Below, one piece after another: positions 8,153 to 17,264 of a DNA stretch of 64,000 nucleotides. The DNA comes from Xanthomonas euroxanthea (GTDB lineage: Bacteria; Pseudomonadota; Gammaproteobacteria; Xanthomonadales; Xanthomonadaceae). The stretch's first letter is position 1, and every line of letters starts with the position of its first letter. The DNA lies in assembly GCF_900476395.1 (NCBI RefSeq), contig NZ_UIHB01000001.1:254217-318216 (forward strand), in the 5' to 3' direction. A model generated the notes under the pieces. It searched no databases. It was not told where the DNA came from and saw nothing but the letters and a program-made list of their open reading frames with translations. Made by a program: the position numbers and the translations under genes.

Positions 8153-9129
8153 TGGGTGGATCTCCCTTCACGCATGGCCTGCAGTTGCAGCAGGGTGGTG
8201 CCCAGTTCCGGCAGGTGCGGACGCAGTGGCGCTTGTTGCAGTGCGCGCAAACGCGTACGCGCCTGGCGACGTTGTGGCGAATCCGGCCATAGCCGGGTGG
8301 TCCAGGTATCCACGCGCCGTAGTGATTGCGCAAAACCGGCGGCATCGCCGCGCTCGGCCGCGGCGCGGGCCAGGCTGACTTCGATCTGCAGGGCGTCGCG
8401 CGCGGCGTGGCGGTCGGCGCCGGTGGTCAGCAGCGCATCGCCACGGCTGGGACGGATGTCCACCAGCGGCGCGAGCGCTTTCTGCCACCACGGTCGCGCG
8501 GCCTCGCTGTCGGTGGCGGTCTGCTCGGGCAGGCGCTGCAGGTCGCCGGCCAACTGATCCAGCGTTTGACCAGCCTGCGCCTGCGGACCGGCGCCCAGGC
8601 GATCCAGGGCGTCGCGTTCCTGCACCAGCGCCTGGCGCAGATTGAGATAGCCGGGATCGTCGACGCCATTGAGTGCGGCATTGGCCAGCGCATAGGCACG
8701 GCGCGCGCCATCGGCATCGCCGGCGATGCTCAGCCGCTGCTGGCCAAGCCGCAGCAGCAGCTCCACCTCATCCAGCCGCAGCGCCTGTGCACCATGGCGG
8801 TTGGGATCGGCGAGCTTTTGCACGGTTTCCTCGAGCAGGGCGCTGCGCTGGCTCAGGCCAAGCATCTCGTCGCGCAGCACGCGGTTGGTGGCTGCCGCAT
8901 CCGCCAGGCGTTCGTTGGCCAGGCGTTGGTCACGGCGCAGCATCTCCAGCATCTGCTGTGCGCCATCCCAGCGCTGTTGCTGCGCCTGGGCGGCCTGCAG
9001 CTGCGTGCCTTGGTAGTCCCGCCACGCGCGCCAACCGAACAACAGCGCCACGCCCACGGCGGCCAGCGCGAGGACGAGCAGCAGCCATGCCAGGGGAAAG
9101 CGTCGCGTGGAAGCGGGCAGTTCGGTCAT
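8149..9129 (-). CDS. hemX: HemX-like uroporphyrinogen operon protein
   Basis: 326 residues with one N-terminal membrane anchor (FPLAWLLLVLALAAVGVALLFGW) and a coiled-coil region (QLQAAQAQQQRWDGAQQM onward), then the helical HemX domain that includes DEVELLLRLGQQRLSIAGD. The family is often annotated as uroporphyrin-III C-methyltransferase but lacks SAM-methylase motifs. It lies between hemD (104-base gap) and hemY (4-base overlap). Confidence 0.88.
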   Translation of the reverse strand: MTELPASTRRFPLAWLLLVLALAAVGVALLFGWRAWRDYQGTQLQAAQAQQQRWDGAQQMLEMLRRDQRLANERLADAAATNRVLRDEMLGLSQRSALLEETVQKLADPNRHGAQALRLDEVELLLRLGQQRLSIAGDADGARRAYALANAALNGVDDPGYLNLRQALVQERDALDRLGAGPQAQAGQTLDQLAGDLQRLPEQTATDSEAARPWWQKALAPLVDIRPSRGDALLTTGADRHAARDALQIEVSLARAAAERGDAAGFAQSLRRVDTWTTRLWPDSPQRRQARTRLRALQQAPLRPHLPELGTTLLQLQAMREGRSTQ

Positions 9130-9232
9130 TCGTCCATCCTCGCGCGGTCACGACGGGTGCAGGTGCCGCCATCATCTGCCACAGCATGGCGTGCAGCGGC
9201 AGACACCCGCAAGCCGTGCTGGCGTTCGAAGT

Positions 9233-10009
9233 TCAGCAAGGTCGCGATGGTGTCACGATCGCGGCGGCAGCCGCAGCCAATTGCTCAGGCAAGGGCCCTG
9301 CGGCGCGCACCACCTGATGGAAGCCGGCGGCGTGTGCGGATTCCCGCATGCGTTCGCTGGACGCCACCACCGGGCGTTGCCGCAACGCGTCGATCAGCGA
9401 TGTCGGCAATTGCTGCAGCACCAACGTCAGCGCCTCGGCACTGCTCAGCGCCAAGACACATCCCGGCAGCGCATCGGCCAGCGCCTGCACTGACGAGGCG
9501 CGCAGGCGCAGCGCCACGCGTTGATAGACATCGGCGCGCAGGATGCGGGCGCCACGCTGCTCCAGGGCCGGCGCCAGCATGCCGCGCCCCCCGGGGGCGG
9601 TGATCAGCCCGACGGCCTGTAGCGGTTGCCGGAACAACGGCAACGCGAGCAGGCCCTCGCTGTCCATGCGCGTCGGACGTATCACCGTGTCGATGCCGCA
9701 GGCCTGCAGCGCGCGCGCGGTGCCATCGCCCACGCTGACCCAGTGCGCCTGCGCCGGCCGTTGCAGCGGCGCCAGGCGATGCGCCGCATGCACCGCGGCC
9801 GGGCTGGTGAACACCGCGATCGGCGCGTGCAAGGCTTGCCGCAATGCGGCCAGTGCCTGTGGGGTGTGGTTGGTCTGCAGCCGCCACGGCGACAGTGCCA
9901 GCAACCGTCCGCCGTGCCGCGCGGCGGCGCGCCGCAGCGGCGCGTGCGCACCGCTGGGCCGCAGCGAGATCAAGGTCCAGGCGTCGGCAGCGTGGGCGGG
10001 AGATGTCAT
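9233..10009 (-). CDS. hemD: Uroporphyrinogen-III synthase
   Basis: Cyclises hydroxymethylbilane to uroporphyrinogen III in tetrapyrrole biosynthesis. The 258-residue length is normal for HemD. Family landmarks are visible: an N-terminal WTLISLRP, the FTSPAAVHAAHRL segment, a VGDGTARAL turn, a GGRGML segment and LSSAEALT. The reading frame extends far upstream without a stop, but similarity begins at ATG 10009, where MTSPAHAAD starts. hemC is not beside it in this window. The divergent neighbour is a glycosyltransferase. Confidence 0.87.
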   Translation of the reverse strand: MTSPAHAADAWTLISLRPSGAHAPLRRAAARHGGRLLALSPWRLQTNHTPQALAALRQALHAPIAVFTSPAAVHAAHRLAPLQRPAQAHWVSVGDGTARALQACGIDTVIRPTRMDSEGLLALPLFRQPLQAVGLITAPGGRGMLAPALEQRGARILRADVYQRVALRLRASSVQALADALPGCVLALSSAEALTLVLQQLPTSLIDALRQRPVVASSERMRESAHAAGFHQVVRAAGPLPEQLAAAAAAIVTPSRPC

Positions 10010-10219
10010 CCAGTGATTATGCGAGAGCGGTGAGGCATCGGGGCAGCTGTCGCGCGTTGCGGTGGCGCCGACGACGCGTTGATCCTGGCGCGTTGTCCGG
10101 CCTTGCGTGCCTGCCCGCCGCGATGCCTGCGTTTCTGCGGCCAGAACCTCGTCCCCGGGTCTGTGCCACTGATCGCTTCCGCCCACGCTCCGCCACGACA
10201 ATCGAGCTGGAGTGGCGCC

Positions 10220-11029
10220 GTGATCAAGTCCTATCTCATCAACATGCAGCGCAGCGGTGACCGCCTGCAGGCGATGGCGACGCGGTTCCAGGCGCTGGGC
10301 CTGCCGTTCGAGCGGATTGCCGCGGTCGATGGCGCCACCCTGACGCCTGCGCAGATTGCCGACTTCGCACGCGCGCGGCCGCTGGAAGGCTCCGGGGATG
10401 CCTTCAGCACCGGCCCGCGCAAGTGGACCGCCTCCAATATCGGCTGCTTCCTGAGCCATCAGGCCGCGTGGCGCATCGCAGCCGACTCCGACGACGCCTA
10501 CACCGCGATCTTCGAAGACGACATGCATCTGTCCGACGCGCTGCCGGTGCTGCTGCGCAGCAGCGCGTGGCTGCCGGGCGGCAACAGCATCGTGCGGCTG
10601 GAGCCGTCCTACAACCGCATCAAGCTCGACGCCAAGGTCGCCGAAGTCGGCGGGCGGCAGCTGCGCCTGGTGCGTCCCTCGCCCCATCAACACTGCTGGC
10701 CGGTCTGCGCCGGGGCGTTGCTCCTCAGCCGCGAGGCGGCGCGCCTGCTGCTGGCGGCCGATGTGCGCTGGCACACCATGGCCGACATCTTCCTGTTCGG
10801 CTGGAACGAATCGCCGGTCGCACAGCAACTGTCTACCTATCAGCTGTCGCCGGCCGCGTGCATCCAGGACAAGTTCTTCCACGCCGCTCCGGAGCAGATC
10901 GTGTTCACCAGCACCATCGATGCGCCGTTGACGCAGGCGCAGAAGCAGCGCAGTGCGCAGTGGAAGGCCAGGGCCACCGCGTTGCTGCGGGTGGCGCAGG
11001 GCTACCGCAAGGTCGTGTTCGCGCCCTGA
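10220..11029 (+). CDS. Glycosyltransferase family 25 (LPS/LOS biosynthesis type)
   Basis: 269 residues. The start is GTG 10220, giving the typical opening IKSYLINMQRSGDRL, with GGAG 7 bases upstream; upstream in-frame codons look non-coding. Family features are the N-terminal FERIAAVDGATL, SNIGCFLSHQAAWR and the acidic motif AIFEDDMHL. GT25 members include beta-galactosyltransferases of lipo-oligosaccharide; the sugar and acceptor here are unknown. It stands alone, not inside a polysaccharide cluster. Confidence 0.85.
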   Translation: MIKSYLINMQRSGDRLQAMATRFQALGLPFERIAAVDGATLTPAQIADFARARPLEGSGDAFSTGPRKWTASNIGCFLSHQAAWRIAADSDDAYTAIFEDDMHLSDALPVLLRSSAWLPGGNSIVRLEPSYNRIKLDAKVAEVGGRQLRLVRPSPHQHCWPVCAGALLLSREAARLLLAADVRWHTMADIFLFGWNESPVAQQLSTYQLSPAACIQDKFFHAAPEQIVFTSTIDAPLTQAQKQRSAQWKARATALLRVAQGYRKVVFAP

Positions 11030-11169
11030 GCGGCGCGCTAACGAAGGCGTGCAACGAGACGGCGCTGAACGTGTTCTACCATGCGGTACCGCATGTCATT
11101 CCAGTGCACAAGACGCTCGCGGAACATTGCGGCATGATGCCGGCCTTCGCCGTCTTCCAGCCTTTGCCG

Positions 11170-11640
11170 ATGACTCCTTCGTGCACGCTCGCATCCGCCC
11201 TGCAGTCGCTGCAGCAACAGTTCATCGCCATGCCGCCGGTCCTGTCGATGGGCATTGCCGTGGACGGTTTGCATGACGGCGCGTTGCGCTTGCGTGCGCC
11301 GCTGCAGGCCAACGTCAACGACAAGGCCAATGCGTTCGGCGGCAGCCTGGCGTCGTTGATGACGCTGGCCAGCTGGGGCTGGCTGACGCTGCAGCTGCAA
11401 CTGGCCGGGCACAGTGCCGATGTCTACGTGGCCGACAGCCAGCTGCGCTACGTCGCCCCGGTCTACGAAGACCTGGTGGCCAATGCCGAGCCGTCCGAAC
11501 TCGGCAGCTGGGAGGCGTTCCTGGCGACCTTCCGGCAGCGCGGCAAGGCGCGCATCGGCATGCGTGCGCAGATCGCGCTGGGTTCCGGCGCGGCGGCCGC
11601 CACCTTGAGCGGGCGCTTCGTGGCGTTTCCAAAACGGTAG
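11170..11640 (+). CDS. YiiD-type thioesterase-domain protein
   Basis: 156 residues with a single hot-dog thioesterase-like domain of the YiiD C-terminal type (NDKANAFGGSLASLMTLASWGWL, DVYVADSQLRYVAPV). In E. coli YiiD this domain is fused to an acetyltransferase; here it stands alone. The start at ATG 11170 (MTPSCTLASAL) is preferred; ATG 11134 or nearby would add a short tail. The substrate is unknown, probably an acyl-CoA or acyl carrier thioester. Confidence 0.75.
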   Translation: MTPSCTLASALQSLQQQFIAMPPVLSMGIAVDGLHDGALRLRAPLQANVNDKANAFGGSLASLMTLASWGWLTLQLQLAGHSADVYVADSQLRYVAPVYEDLVANAEPSELGSWEAFLATFRQRGKARIGMRAQIALGSGAAAATLSGRFVAFPKR

Positions 11641-11668
11641 GATGCGCGCTGGACTTGGGGGAATGCGC

Positions 11669-12091
11669 ATGCGTGCAGTGATCGGGGCAATGCTGTTGCT
11701 CGGGCTGACGATGGTCAGCGGGGTGGTGTCTGCCGGCAGCCGTGCCCAGGCACGCGCGCTGGAAACCACCCAGGCCGCCTACACGGCCGCCGTGCGCTGG
11801 AGCGATTTCGATGCCGCGCAGGGCTTTGTCGAACCGACCTATGCCCAGGCGCATCCGCTCAGCGACCTGGAACGCTCGCGCTACGAGCAGGTGCAGATCT
11901 CCGGCTACCGCGAGCTGCGGGTGGGCGAAGACGTCAACGGCGACCTGCGCCGCGAGGTCGAGCTGCGGGTGATCAACCGCAATACCCAGGCCGAACGGCT
12001 GGTGCGCAGCATCGAGCTGTGGCGCTGGGACGCCGAGCGCAAACGCTGGTGGCTGGCCAGCGGCCTGCCCGATCTGTGGCAGGGCCAATAG
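11669..12091 (+). CDS. Hypothetical exported protein
   Basis: 140 residues from ATG 11669. A GGGGGA ribosome-binding site ends 6 bases upstream, which favours this start over ATG 11663. An N-terminal signal (AVIGAMLLLGLTMVSGVVSA) is followed by a small domain rich in charged residues (QISGYRELRVGEDVNGDLRREVELRVINRN, a segment split only by function here). It resembles NTF2-like exported proteins but I do not recognise a named family. It sits 75 bases before the rhodanese gene. Confidence 0.7.
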   Translation: MRAVIGAMLLLGLTMVSGVVSAGSRAQARALETTQAAYTAAVRWSDFDAAQGFVEPTYAQAHPLSDLERSRYEQVQISGYRELRVGEDVNGDLRREVELRVINRNTQAERLVRSIELWRWDAERKRWWLASGLPDLWQGQ

Positions 12092-12166
12092 CCTGTGCCA
12101 AGGGCGCTGGCCGGCGCGCGCGCCAGCTGTGCGACAATTCCCGCCCGCTTGACTGACCCTGACCCC

Positions 12167-12604
12167 GTGAATTTCGAAGAGCTGCAGGCCTTTGTCGGCC
12201 GCAACCCCATGTTGTCGCTGGCCCTGGTGGGCCTGACCATCGCCCTGATCGTCACCGAGGTCGCGCGCCTGTTCCGTGGGTACCGCGCACTTAAGCCGGC
12301 CGAGCTGACCCGCCTGATCAACAGCGAGAACGCGCTGGTGATCGACCTGTCGCCCACCGCCGACTTCGAAAAAGGCCACATCGCCGGCAGCCGCAACGTG
12401 GCGCTGGCCAAGTTCGACCCGGCCGGCAAGCTGCTCGCCAACGCCAAGGCATCGCCGGTGGTGGTGGTGTGCCGCAACGGCAATGCCTCCGCAGGCGCGG
12501 CCAAGACGCTGAAGAAAGCCGGTTTCGAGCAGGTCTACTGGCTCGAGGGCGGCGTGGCCGCCTGGCAGATCGCCGAGCTGCCGCTGGTCAAGGGCCGCGC
12601 CTGA
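12167..12604 (+). CDS. Membrane-anchored rhodanese-like protein (YibN-like)
   Basis: 145 residues. The GTG start at 12167 gives NFEELQAFVGRNP, then one membrane helix (MLSLALVGLTIALIVTEVA), then a rhodanese domain with the active-site loop VVCRNGNASAG, Cys included. Rhodanese homologues transfer sulfane sulfur; the partner is unknown. Position just before secB and gpsA matches the yibN-secB-gpsA order of enterobacteria, which supports the name. The in-frame ATG at 12095 would give an Arg/Ala-rich tail unlike the family. Confidence 0.82.
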   Translation: MNFEELQAFVGRNPMLSLALVGLTIALIVTEVARLFRGYRALKPAELTRLINSENALVIDLSPTADFEKGHIAGSRNVALAKFDPAGKLLANAKASPVVVVCRNGNASAGAAKTLKKAGFEQVYWLEGGVAAWQIAELPLVKGRA

Positions 12605-12714
12605 CCGCATCTTGTGAGGCGCCGGGCAAGTCCCCATTGCTGGCGTGAGAGACTTGCACTTTCACGTCTGCATCATTCAACGCTGCATCCACCGAACCGT
12701 TTCTGGAGTTAGGA

Positions 12715-13230
12715 ATGTCCGACGAAATCATCAACGGCGCGGTTGCGCCCGCCGACGCCGCTGCTGGCCCCGCTTTCACCATCGAGAAGATTTACGTCAA
12801 GGACGTTTCCTTCGAATCGCCGAACGCGCCGGCTGTCTTCAATGACGCTAACCAGCCCGAGCTGCAGCTGAACCTCAACCAGAAGGTGCAGCGCCTCAAC
12901 GACAACGCCTTCGAAGTCGTGCTGGCCGTGACCCTGACCTGCACCGCCGGTGGCAAGACCGCCTACGTGGCCGAAGTGCAGCAGGCCGGCGTGTTCGGCC
13001 TGGTCGGCCTGGAGCCGCAGGCGATCGACGTGCTGCTCGGCACCCAGTGCCCGAACATCCTGTTCCCGTACGTGCGCACGCTGGTCAGCGATCTGATCCA
13101 GGCCGGCGGCTTCCCGCCGTTCTACCTGCAGCCGATCAACTTCGAAGCGCTGTATGCAGAAACCCTGCGCCAGCGTTCGCAGGGCGAAGGCACCTCGCTG
13201 GCCGATTCCGAGCCGGCTGGCAACGCCTGA
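12715..13230 (+). CDS. secB: Protein-export chaperone SecB
   Basis: Cytoplasmic tetrameric chaperone that keeps preproteins unfolded and delivers them to SecA. 171 residues, slightly longer than E. coli SecB (155) because of an Ala/Pro-rich N-terminal extension and a Gly/Ser/Glu-rich tail. Family core visible: [48 protein letters not shown] and [21 protein letters not shown] precedes the ATG. gpsA follows after about 15 bases, so the two are likely co-transcribed. Confidence 0.96.
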   Translation: MSDEIINGAVAPADAAAGPAFTIEKIYVKDVSFESPNAPAVFNDANQPELQLNLNQKVQRLNDNAFEVVLAVTLTCTAGGKTAYVAEVQQAGVFGLVGLEPQAIDVLLGTQCPNILFPYVRTLVSDLIQAGGFPPFYLQPINFEALYAETLRQRSQGEGTSLADSEPAGNA

Positions 13231-13245
13231 GCCTTGCGTGCGCCG

Positions 13246-14271
13246 ATGAGCGATTCGACACAGAAGATCGCCGTTCTCGGCGCCGGCTCCTGGGGCACGG
13301 CCCTGGCCGCGCTGCTCGCCAGACACGGTCATCCGACCGTGCTCTGGGGACGCGATGCGGCGATGGTGGATGCCATCGACCGCCGTCATGAAAACGTACG
13401 CTATCTGCCGGGCATTGCCTTGCCCGACAGCCTGCGCGCGACCACCGACCTGCAGCTGGCCATTGCCGATGCCGGCTGGATCCTGGTCGTGGTGCCTTCG
13501 CATGCGTTCACCGAGACGATCCGGTTGATCGCACCGTTGCGTCCGGCCGGTGCCGGCGTGGCGTGGGCGACCAAGGGCTTCGAGCCCGGCTCCGGGCGGT
13601 TCCTGCACGAAGTGGCGCGCGACATCCTCGGCCCCAGCGTTCCGCTGGCCGTGGTGACCGGGCCGTCCTTCGCCAAGGAAGTCACGCTCGGCCTGCCGAC
13701 CGCCATCACCGTGCACGGCGACGATGCGGCGTTTGCGCAGGTCGTGGCCGATGCCATGCATGGCCCCACCTTCCGTGCCTACACCGGCGATGACATGGTG
13801 GGTGCCGAGCTTGGTGGCGCGATGAAGAACGTGCTGGCCGTGGCCACCGGTGTGGCCGATGGCATGCAGCTGGGCCTCAACGCACGTGCCGGCCTGATCA
13901 CGCGCGGCTTGAACGAGATGCTGCGGCTGGCGGCGGCGATCGGTGCGCGTCCGGAAACCTTGATGGGTCTGGCTGGCCTGGGCGACCTGGTGCTGACCTG
14001 CACCGGCGATCTGTCGCGCAACCGACGGCTGGGATTGGCACTGGGACGCGGGCAGAGCCTGAGCGATGCCATCCGCGAGATCGGCCAGGTGGTGGAATCG
14101 GTGCAGACCGCCGACGAAGTCATGCGCCAGGCCGAGCATCACGGCATCGAGCTGCCGATCTCCAACGCCGTGCGTGCGGTGCTGCATGGCGAGATCACCC
14201 CGGAAGCAGGCCTGAAGGAATTGCTGGCACGCGAGCGCAAGCCCGAATATCCGCAGACCTTGTTCACCTGA
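13246..14271 (+). CDS. gpsA: NAD(P)-dependent glycerol-3-phosphate dehydrogenase
   Basis: Reduces dihydroxyacetone phosphate to sn-glycerol 3-phosphate for phospholipid synthesis. 341 residues from ATG 13246. Dinucleotide-binding motif [12 protein letters not shown] is at the N-terminus; the catalytic-domain motifs [24 protein letters not shown] (containing the catalytic Lys) and [11 protein letters not shown] are intact. A TTG start 12 bases upstream is possible but less likely. A strong terminator follows at 14307. Confidence 0.95.
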   Translation: MSDSTQKIAVLGAGSWGTALAALLARHGHPTVLWGRDAAMVDAIDRRHENVRYLPGIALPDSLRATTDLQLAIADAGWILVVVPSHAFTETIRLIAPLRPAGAGVAWATKGFEPGSGRFLHEVARDILGPSVPLAVVTGPSFAKEVTLGLPTAITVHGDDAAFAQVVADAMHGPTFRAYTGDDMVGAELGGAMKNVLAVATGVADGMQLGLNARAGLITRGLNEMLRLAAAIGARPETLMGLAGLGDLVLTCTGDLSRNRRLGLALGRGQSLSDAIREIGQVVESVQTADEVMRQAEHHGIELPISNAVRAVLHGEITPEAGLKELLARERKPEYPQTLFT

Positions 14272-14306
14272 TTGCGGCATGGCGCGTTGGCGCGCATTGC
14301 ACGGAC

Positions 14307-14345
14307 ATCAACAAAAAGCCCGGCAATGCCGGGCTTTTTGTTGAT
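14307..14345 (+). terminator. Rho-independent terminator after gpsA
   Basis: Perfect 18-base arms around AAT (core AAGCCCGGC / GCCGGGCTT), with five T residues at 14335-14339. It starts 36 bases after the gpsA stop and can work in both directions. Confidence 0.92.
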
Positions 14346-14467
14346 GCGGATCGCAACGACTGGCGGGAAGACGAACAGCCTGAGCGCGAGGTTCCATGCG
14401 CCTGCAGGACCCGCATTACCCACCACCGCCGTGCAGCGATGCGCATCGTATCGCCAACCGATCGCCC

Positions 14468-14501
14468 AAAAGAAAGAAGCCCGGTCGGGGGACCGGGCTT
14501 C
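14468..14501 (-). terminator. Rho-independent terminator after ax21
   Basis: GAAGCCCGGTC arms (14476-14486 and 14491-14501) around a 4-base loop. On the minus strand the stem is followed by TTTCTTTT (14475-14468). It lies 46 bases beyond the ax21 stop. Confidence 0.85.
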
Positions 14502-14547
14502 CAATGCAACGCGGGAGAGAGAGTCGCGTTGCAGTCAAACGTGCGGC

Positions 14548-15144
14548 TTACCAGCTGAAGCGCGGGCCGACCGACCATTCCTTGTTGCCGTCGCCATCCA
14601 TGCGGATGTCGCCGTTGATGCCCCAGTTCTGGTTCAACTTGACCTGGGCGCCGAGGCGGCCGTAGAAGTTGTCGCCGATGTCGATGCCGCGCTTCTTGGA
14701 GAAGTCTTCGTAGCCAGCCAGGGCGTAGACTTCGAAGTGCTCGCCGAAGGCATTACGCAGGCCGGCTTCAACGCTGTAACCGTCGAAGCTGATGTTCGGG
14801 GTGTCCAGGTCCAGCTTGCGGTAGGCAACGCGGGCAATGAAGTCGGTGCTGGTGGCGATCTCCTGGTTGTAACCCACGCCGACGCCCCACTGCTGGAAGT
14901 CGGAGTTGGAGCTTTCGAACACGTTGTCGTTGTCGTCAGCGTTCTGCTTGCTGTAATCGCCGAACACGTGGAAGTTCGGAGCGACGGCGTAGGACGCCTT
15001 CACGCCCCAACCATCCGCATCGCGGCCTTCGGTCGGGGTGCGCACATAGTCGCCTTCGACGAAGTTGTAGGAGAGGTTTTCAGCAGCGGAGGCCGCAAAC
15101 GGCAGGGCTGCGAGAAGGCCGAGGGCCAGCAGTGAATTCTTCAT
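14548..15144 (-). CDS. ax21: Outer-membrane beta-barrel protein Ax21
   Basis: 198-residue exported protein with a signal peptide (NSLLALGLLAALPFAASA). The mature N-terminus AENLSYNFVEGDYVRTP is the peptide known from Xanthomonas Ax21. The rest is alternating amphipathic strands ending in an aromatic (GPRFSW), typical of an OmpA/OmpX-like barrel. Ax21 is found in the outer membrane and vesicles. The earlier claim that it activates the rice receptor XA21 was retracted; RaxX is the accepted activator, so no immune role should be assumed from the name. A terminator follows, and the gene stands alone. Confidence 0.9.
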   Translation of the reverse strand: MKNSLLALGLLAALPFAASAAENLSYNFVEGDYVRTPTEGRDADGWGVKASYAVAPNFHVFGDYSKQNADDNDNVFESSNSDFQQWGVGVGYNQEIATSTDFIARVAYRKLDLDTPNISFDGYSVEAGLRNAFGEHFEVYALAGYEDFSKKRGIDIGDNFYGRLGAQVKLNQNWGINGDIRMDGDGNKEWSVGPRFSW

Positions 15145-15490
15145 GATCGATACCTGTACTTATGGTTTGGGCCGGCGCTGAGGCGGATGCCGTTCGCTGC
15201 CGAGATGTAAATTCTCCGTTATTCGATGGAACGCGGCCTGAATTTTGAACTGACTGGTGCGTAAATCATCGCGCCCGGTTCAGCTGCGCTTCCTTGTCAT
15301 CAAAACGCAATGCGCGCAGCGCACGTACAAAGCGTGATGCATTGGTGGTTACCTCGCGTCGATGTGACGCGCATGTCTAGAAGCAGCTGTTTTTCAGTGA
15401 TGTTTGCCGCGTTTGCGGCCTGCAAGCACATTGTGCTGACGCCGTGGCTGGGAGCATGCCAGGCTTGTCGAACAAGCGTGGAGCTGCATC
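15145..15490. other. Intergenic region between divergent ax21 and poxB
   Basis: 346 bases holding the promoters of both divergent genes. The ax21-proximal part is noticeably A/T-rich (around 15205-15275) compared with its surroundings. I could not assign a convincing -35/-10 pair or operator, and see no small gene or RNA. Confidence 0.5.
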
Positions 15491-17218
15491 GTGGCGAAGA
15501 AAAAGACGTTGGCGCGGTTTCTGGCCGAGACGCTGCAGAGCGCGGGGGTGGAGCGGATCTGGGGGTTGACCGGCGACAGCCTCAACGGCCTGACCGATGC
15601 CCTGCGCGAGATGCAGACGATCGAGTGGATGCATGTGCGCCATGAAGAGGTGGCCGCGTTTGCCGCCGGCGCCGAGGCGGCGGTGACCGGCAAGCTGGCG
15701 GTCTGTGCGGGGAGCTGCGGGCCGGGCAACCTGCACCTGATCAACGGGCTGTTCGATTGCCATCGCAGCCGCCAGCCGGTGCTGGCGATCGCCGCGCATA
15801 TTCCCTCGTCCGAGATCGGGCTGAACTATTTTCAGGAGACGCATCCGCAGGAACTGTTCCGCGAGTGCAGTCATTTCGTGGAGTTGGTGACCAATCCGGC
15901 GCAGCTCCCGGAAGTGCTGCACCGCGCGATGCGTGCGGCCATCCTGCAGCAAGGTGTGGCAGTGGTGGTGATCCCCGGCGATATCGCGCTGCTGGAAGTG
16001 GACAAGCACCTTCCCACGGCCTGGCCCCCACTGCGCCAGCCGCGCGTGCTGCCGGCCGCCGAAGATGTGCAGCAGCTGGCCGAACTGCTGCAGCACAGCG
16101 AAGCGGTCACGCTGCTGTGCGGCAGCGGTTGCGCGGGTGCGCACGATGCGGTGGTGGCATTGGCCGACACCCTGGGCGCGCCGATCGTGCATGCCTTACG
16201 CGGCAAGGAACATGTGGAGTGGGAGAACCCGTTCGATGTCGGCATGACCGGCCTGATCGGTTTCAGCTCCGGCTACCACGCGATGCTCAACTGCGACACC
16301 TTGATCATGCTGGGTACGGATTTCCCGTATCGGCAGTTCTACCCGAAGGACGCGACCATCGTGCAGGTGGATCGCGACCCGGGCGCGCTGGGACGGCGCA
16401 CGCCATTGCAGCTGGGCATCGCAGCGGACGTAGGCGAAACCATCGCCGCCTTGCTGCCGCAGCTGCAGCGGCGCGAAAAACGCGACTTCCTGGACAAGTC
16501 GCTGGCGCACTATCGCGAGGCGCGCGAAGGGCTGGACGATCTGGCGGTGCCGGCCGATCCGGGCGAGCCGCTGCATCCGCAATTCGTGGCGCGCATGATC
16601 AGCCAGATCGCCGACCAGGATGCGGTGTTCACCTGCGATGTCGGCACGCCCACGGTGTGGGCCGCACGCTACCTGCGCATGAACGGACAACGCCGCTTGC
16701 TGGGTTCGTTCAACCACGGTTCGATGGCCAATGCGATGCCGCAGGCGCTGGGTGCACAGTCGGCATATCCGGGCCGTCAGGTGATTGCGCTGTCCGGTGA
16801 TGGCGGCTTTGCAATGCTGATGGGCGATTTCATCTCGCTGGCGCAGCTGCGCCTGCCGGTGAAGATCGTGGTGTTCAACAATGCCTCGCTCGGCTTCGTG
16901 GCGATGGAGATGAAGGCTGCCGGCTATCTGGATACCGGCACCGAGCTGCGTAATCCGGACTTCGCTGCGATGAGCAATGCGATGGGCATCCTGGGTATCC
17001 GGGTCGATGAGTCCGCGCAACTGGAGCGCGCATTGCGGCAGGCCTTCGCGCATTCCGGCCCGGCGCTGGTGGATGTGCGCATCGCCACGCAGGAACTGGC
17101 AGTGCCGCCGGCCATCAAGCTGGAACAGGCCAAAGGCATGGGCCTGTATCTGCTCAAGGCAGTGATGAGCGGGCGCGGCGATGAAGTGATCGATCTGGTC
17201 AAGACCAACATGCGCTGA
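15491..17218 (+). CDS. poxB: Pyruvate:quinone oxidoreductase (pyruvate oxidase)
   Basis: ThDP- and FAD-dependent peripheral membrane enzyme converting pyruvate to acetate and CO2 with electrons passed to quinone. 575 residues from a GTG start. Visible parts: N-terminal ThDP-binding domain ([28 protein letters not shown]), central FAD domain, and the ThDP motif from [12 protein letters not shown] to FNNASLG. The C-terminus ([20 protein letters not shown]) closely resembles the membrane-binding tail of E. coli PoxB, which favours PoxB over acetolactate synthase. A sensor kinase gene begins 46 bases downstream. Confidence 0.9.
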   Translation: MAKKKTLARFLAETLQSAGVERIWGLTGDSLNGLTDALREMQTIEWMHVRHEEVAAFAAGAEAAVTGKLAVCAGSCGPGNLHLINGLFDCHRSRQPVLAIAAHIPSSEIGLNYFQETHPQELFRECSHFVELVTNPAQLPEVLHRAMRAAILQQGVAVVVIPGDIALLEVDKHLPTAWPPLRQPRVLPAAEDVQQLAELLQHSEAVTLLCGSGCAGAHDAVVALADTLGAPIVHALRGKEHVEWENPFDVGMTGLIGFSSGYHAMLNCDTLIMLGTDFPYRQFYPKDATIVQVDRDPGALGRRTPLQLGIAADVGETIAALLPQLQRREKRDFLDKSLAHYREAREGLDDLAVPADPGEPLHPQFVARMISQIADQDAVFTCDVGTPTVWAARYLRMNGQRRLLGSFNHGSMANAMPQALGAQSAYPGRQVIALSGDGGFAMLMGDFISLAQLRLPVKIVVFNNASLGFVAMEMKAAGYLDTGTELRNPDFAAMSNAMGILGIRVDESAQLERALRQAFAHSGPALVDVRIATQELAVPPAIKLEQAKGMGLYLLKAVMSGRGDEVIDLVKTNMR

Positions 17219-17264
17219 CACAGTGGCAGCGCTCTGAAACTGCACGTCTTTACCGGACCCTCGC

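Noticed and set aside
10010..10882. Upstream extension of the hemD frame
   Set aside because: It is antisense to the GT25 gene and lacks HemD similarity; a normal HemD length is obtained from ATG 10009.
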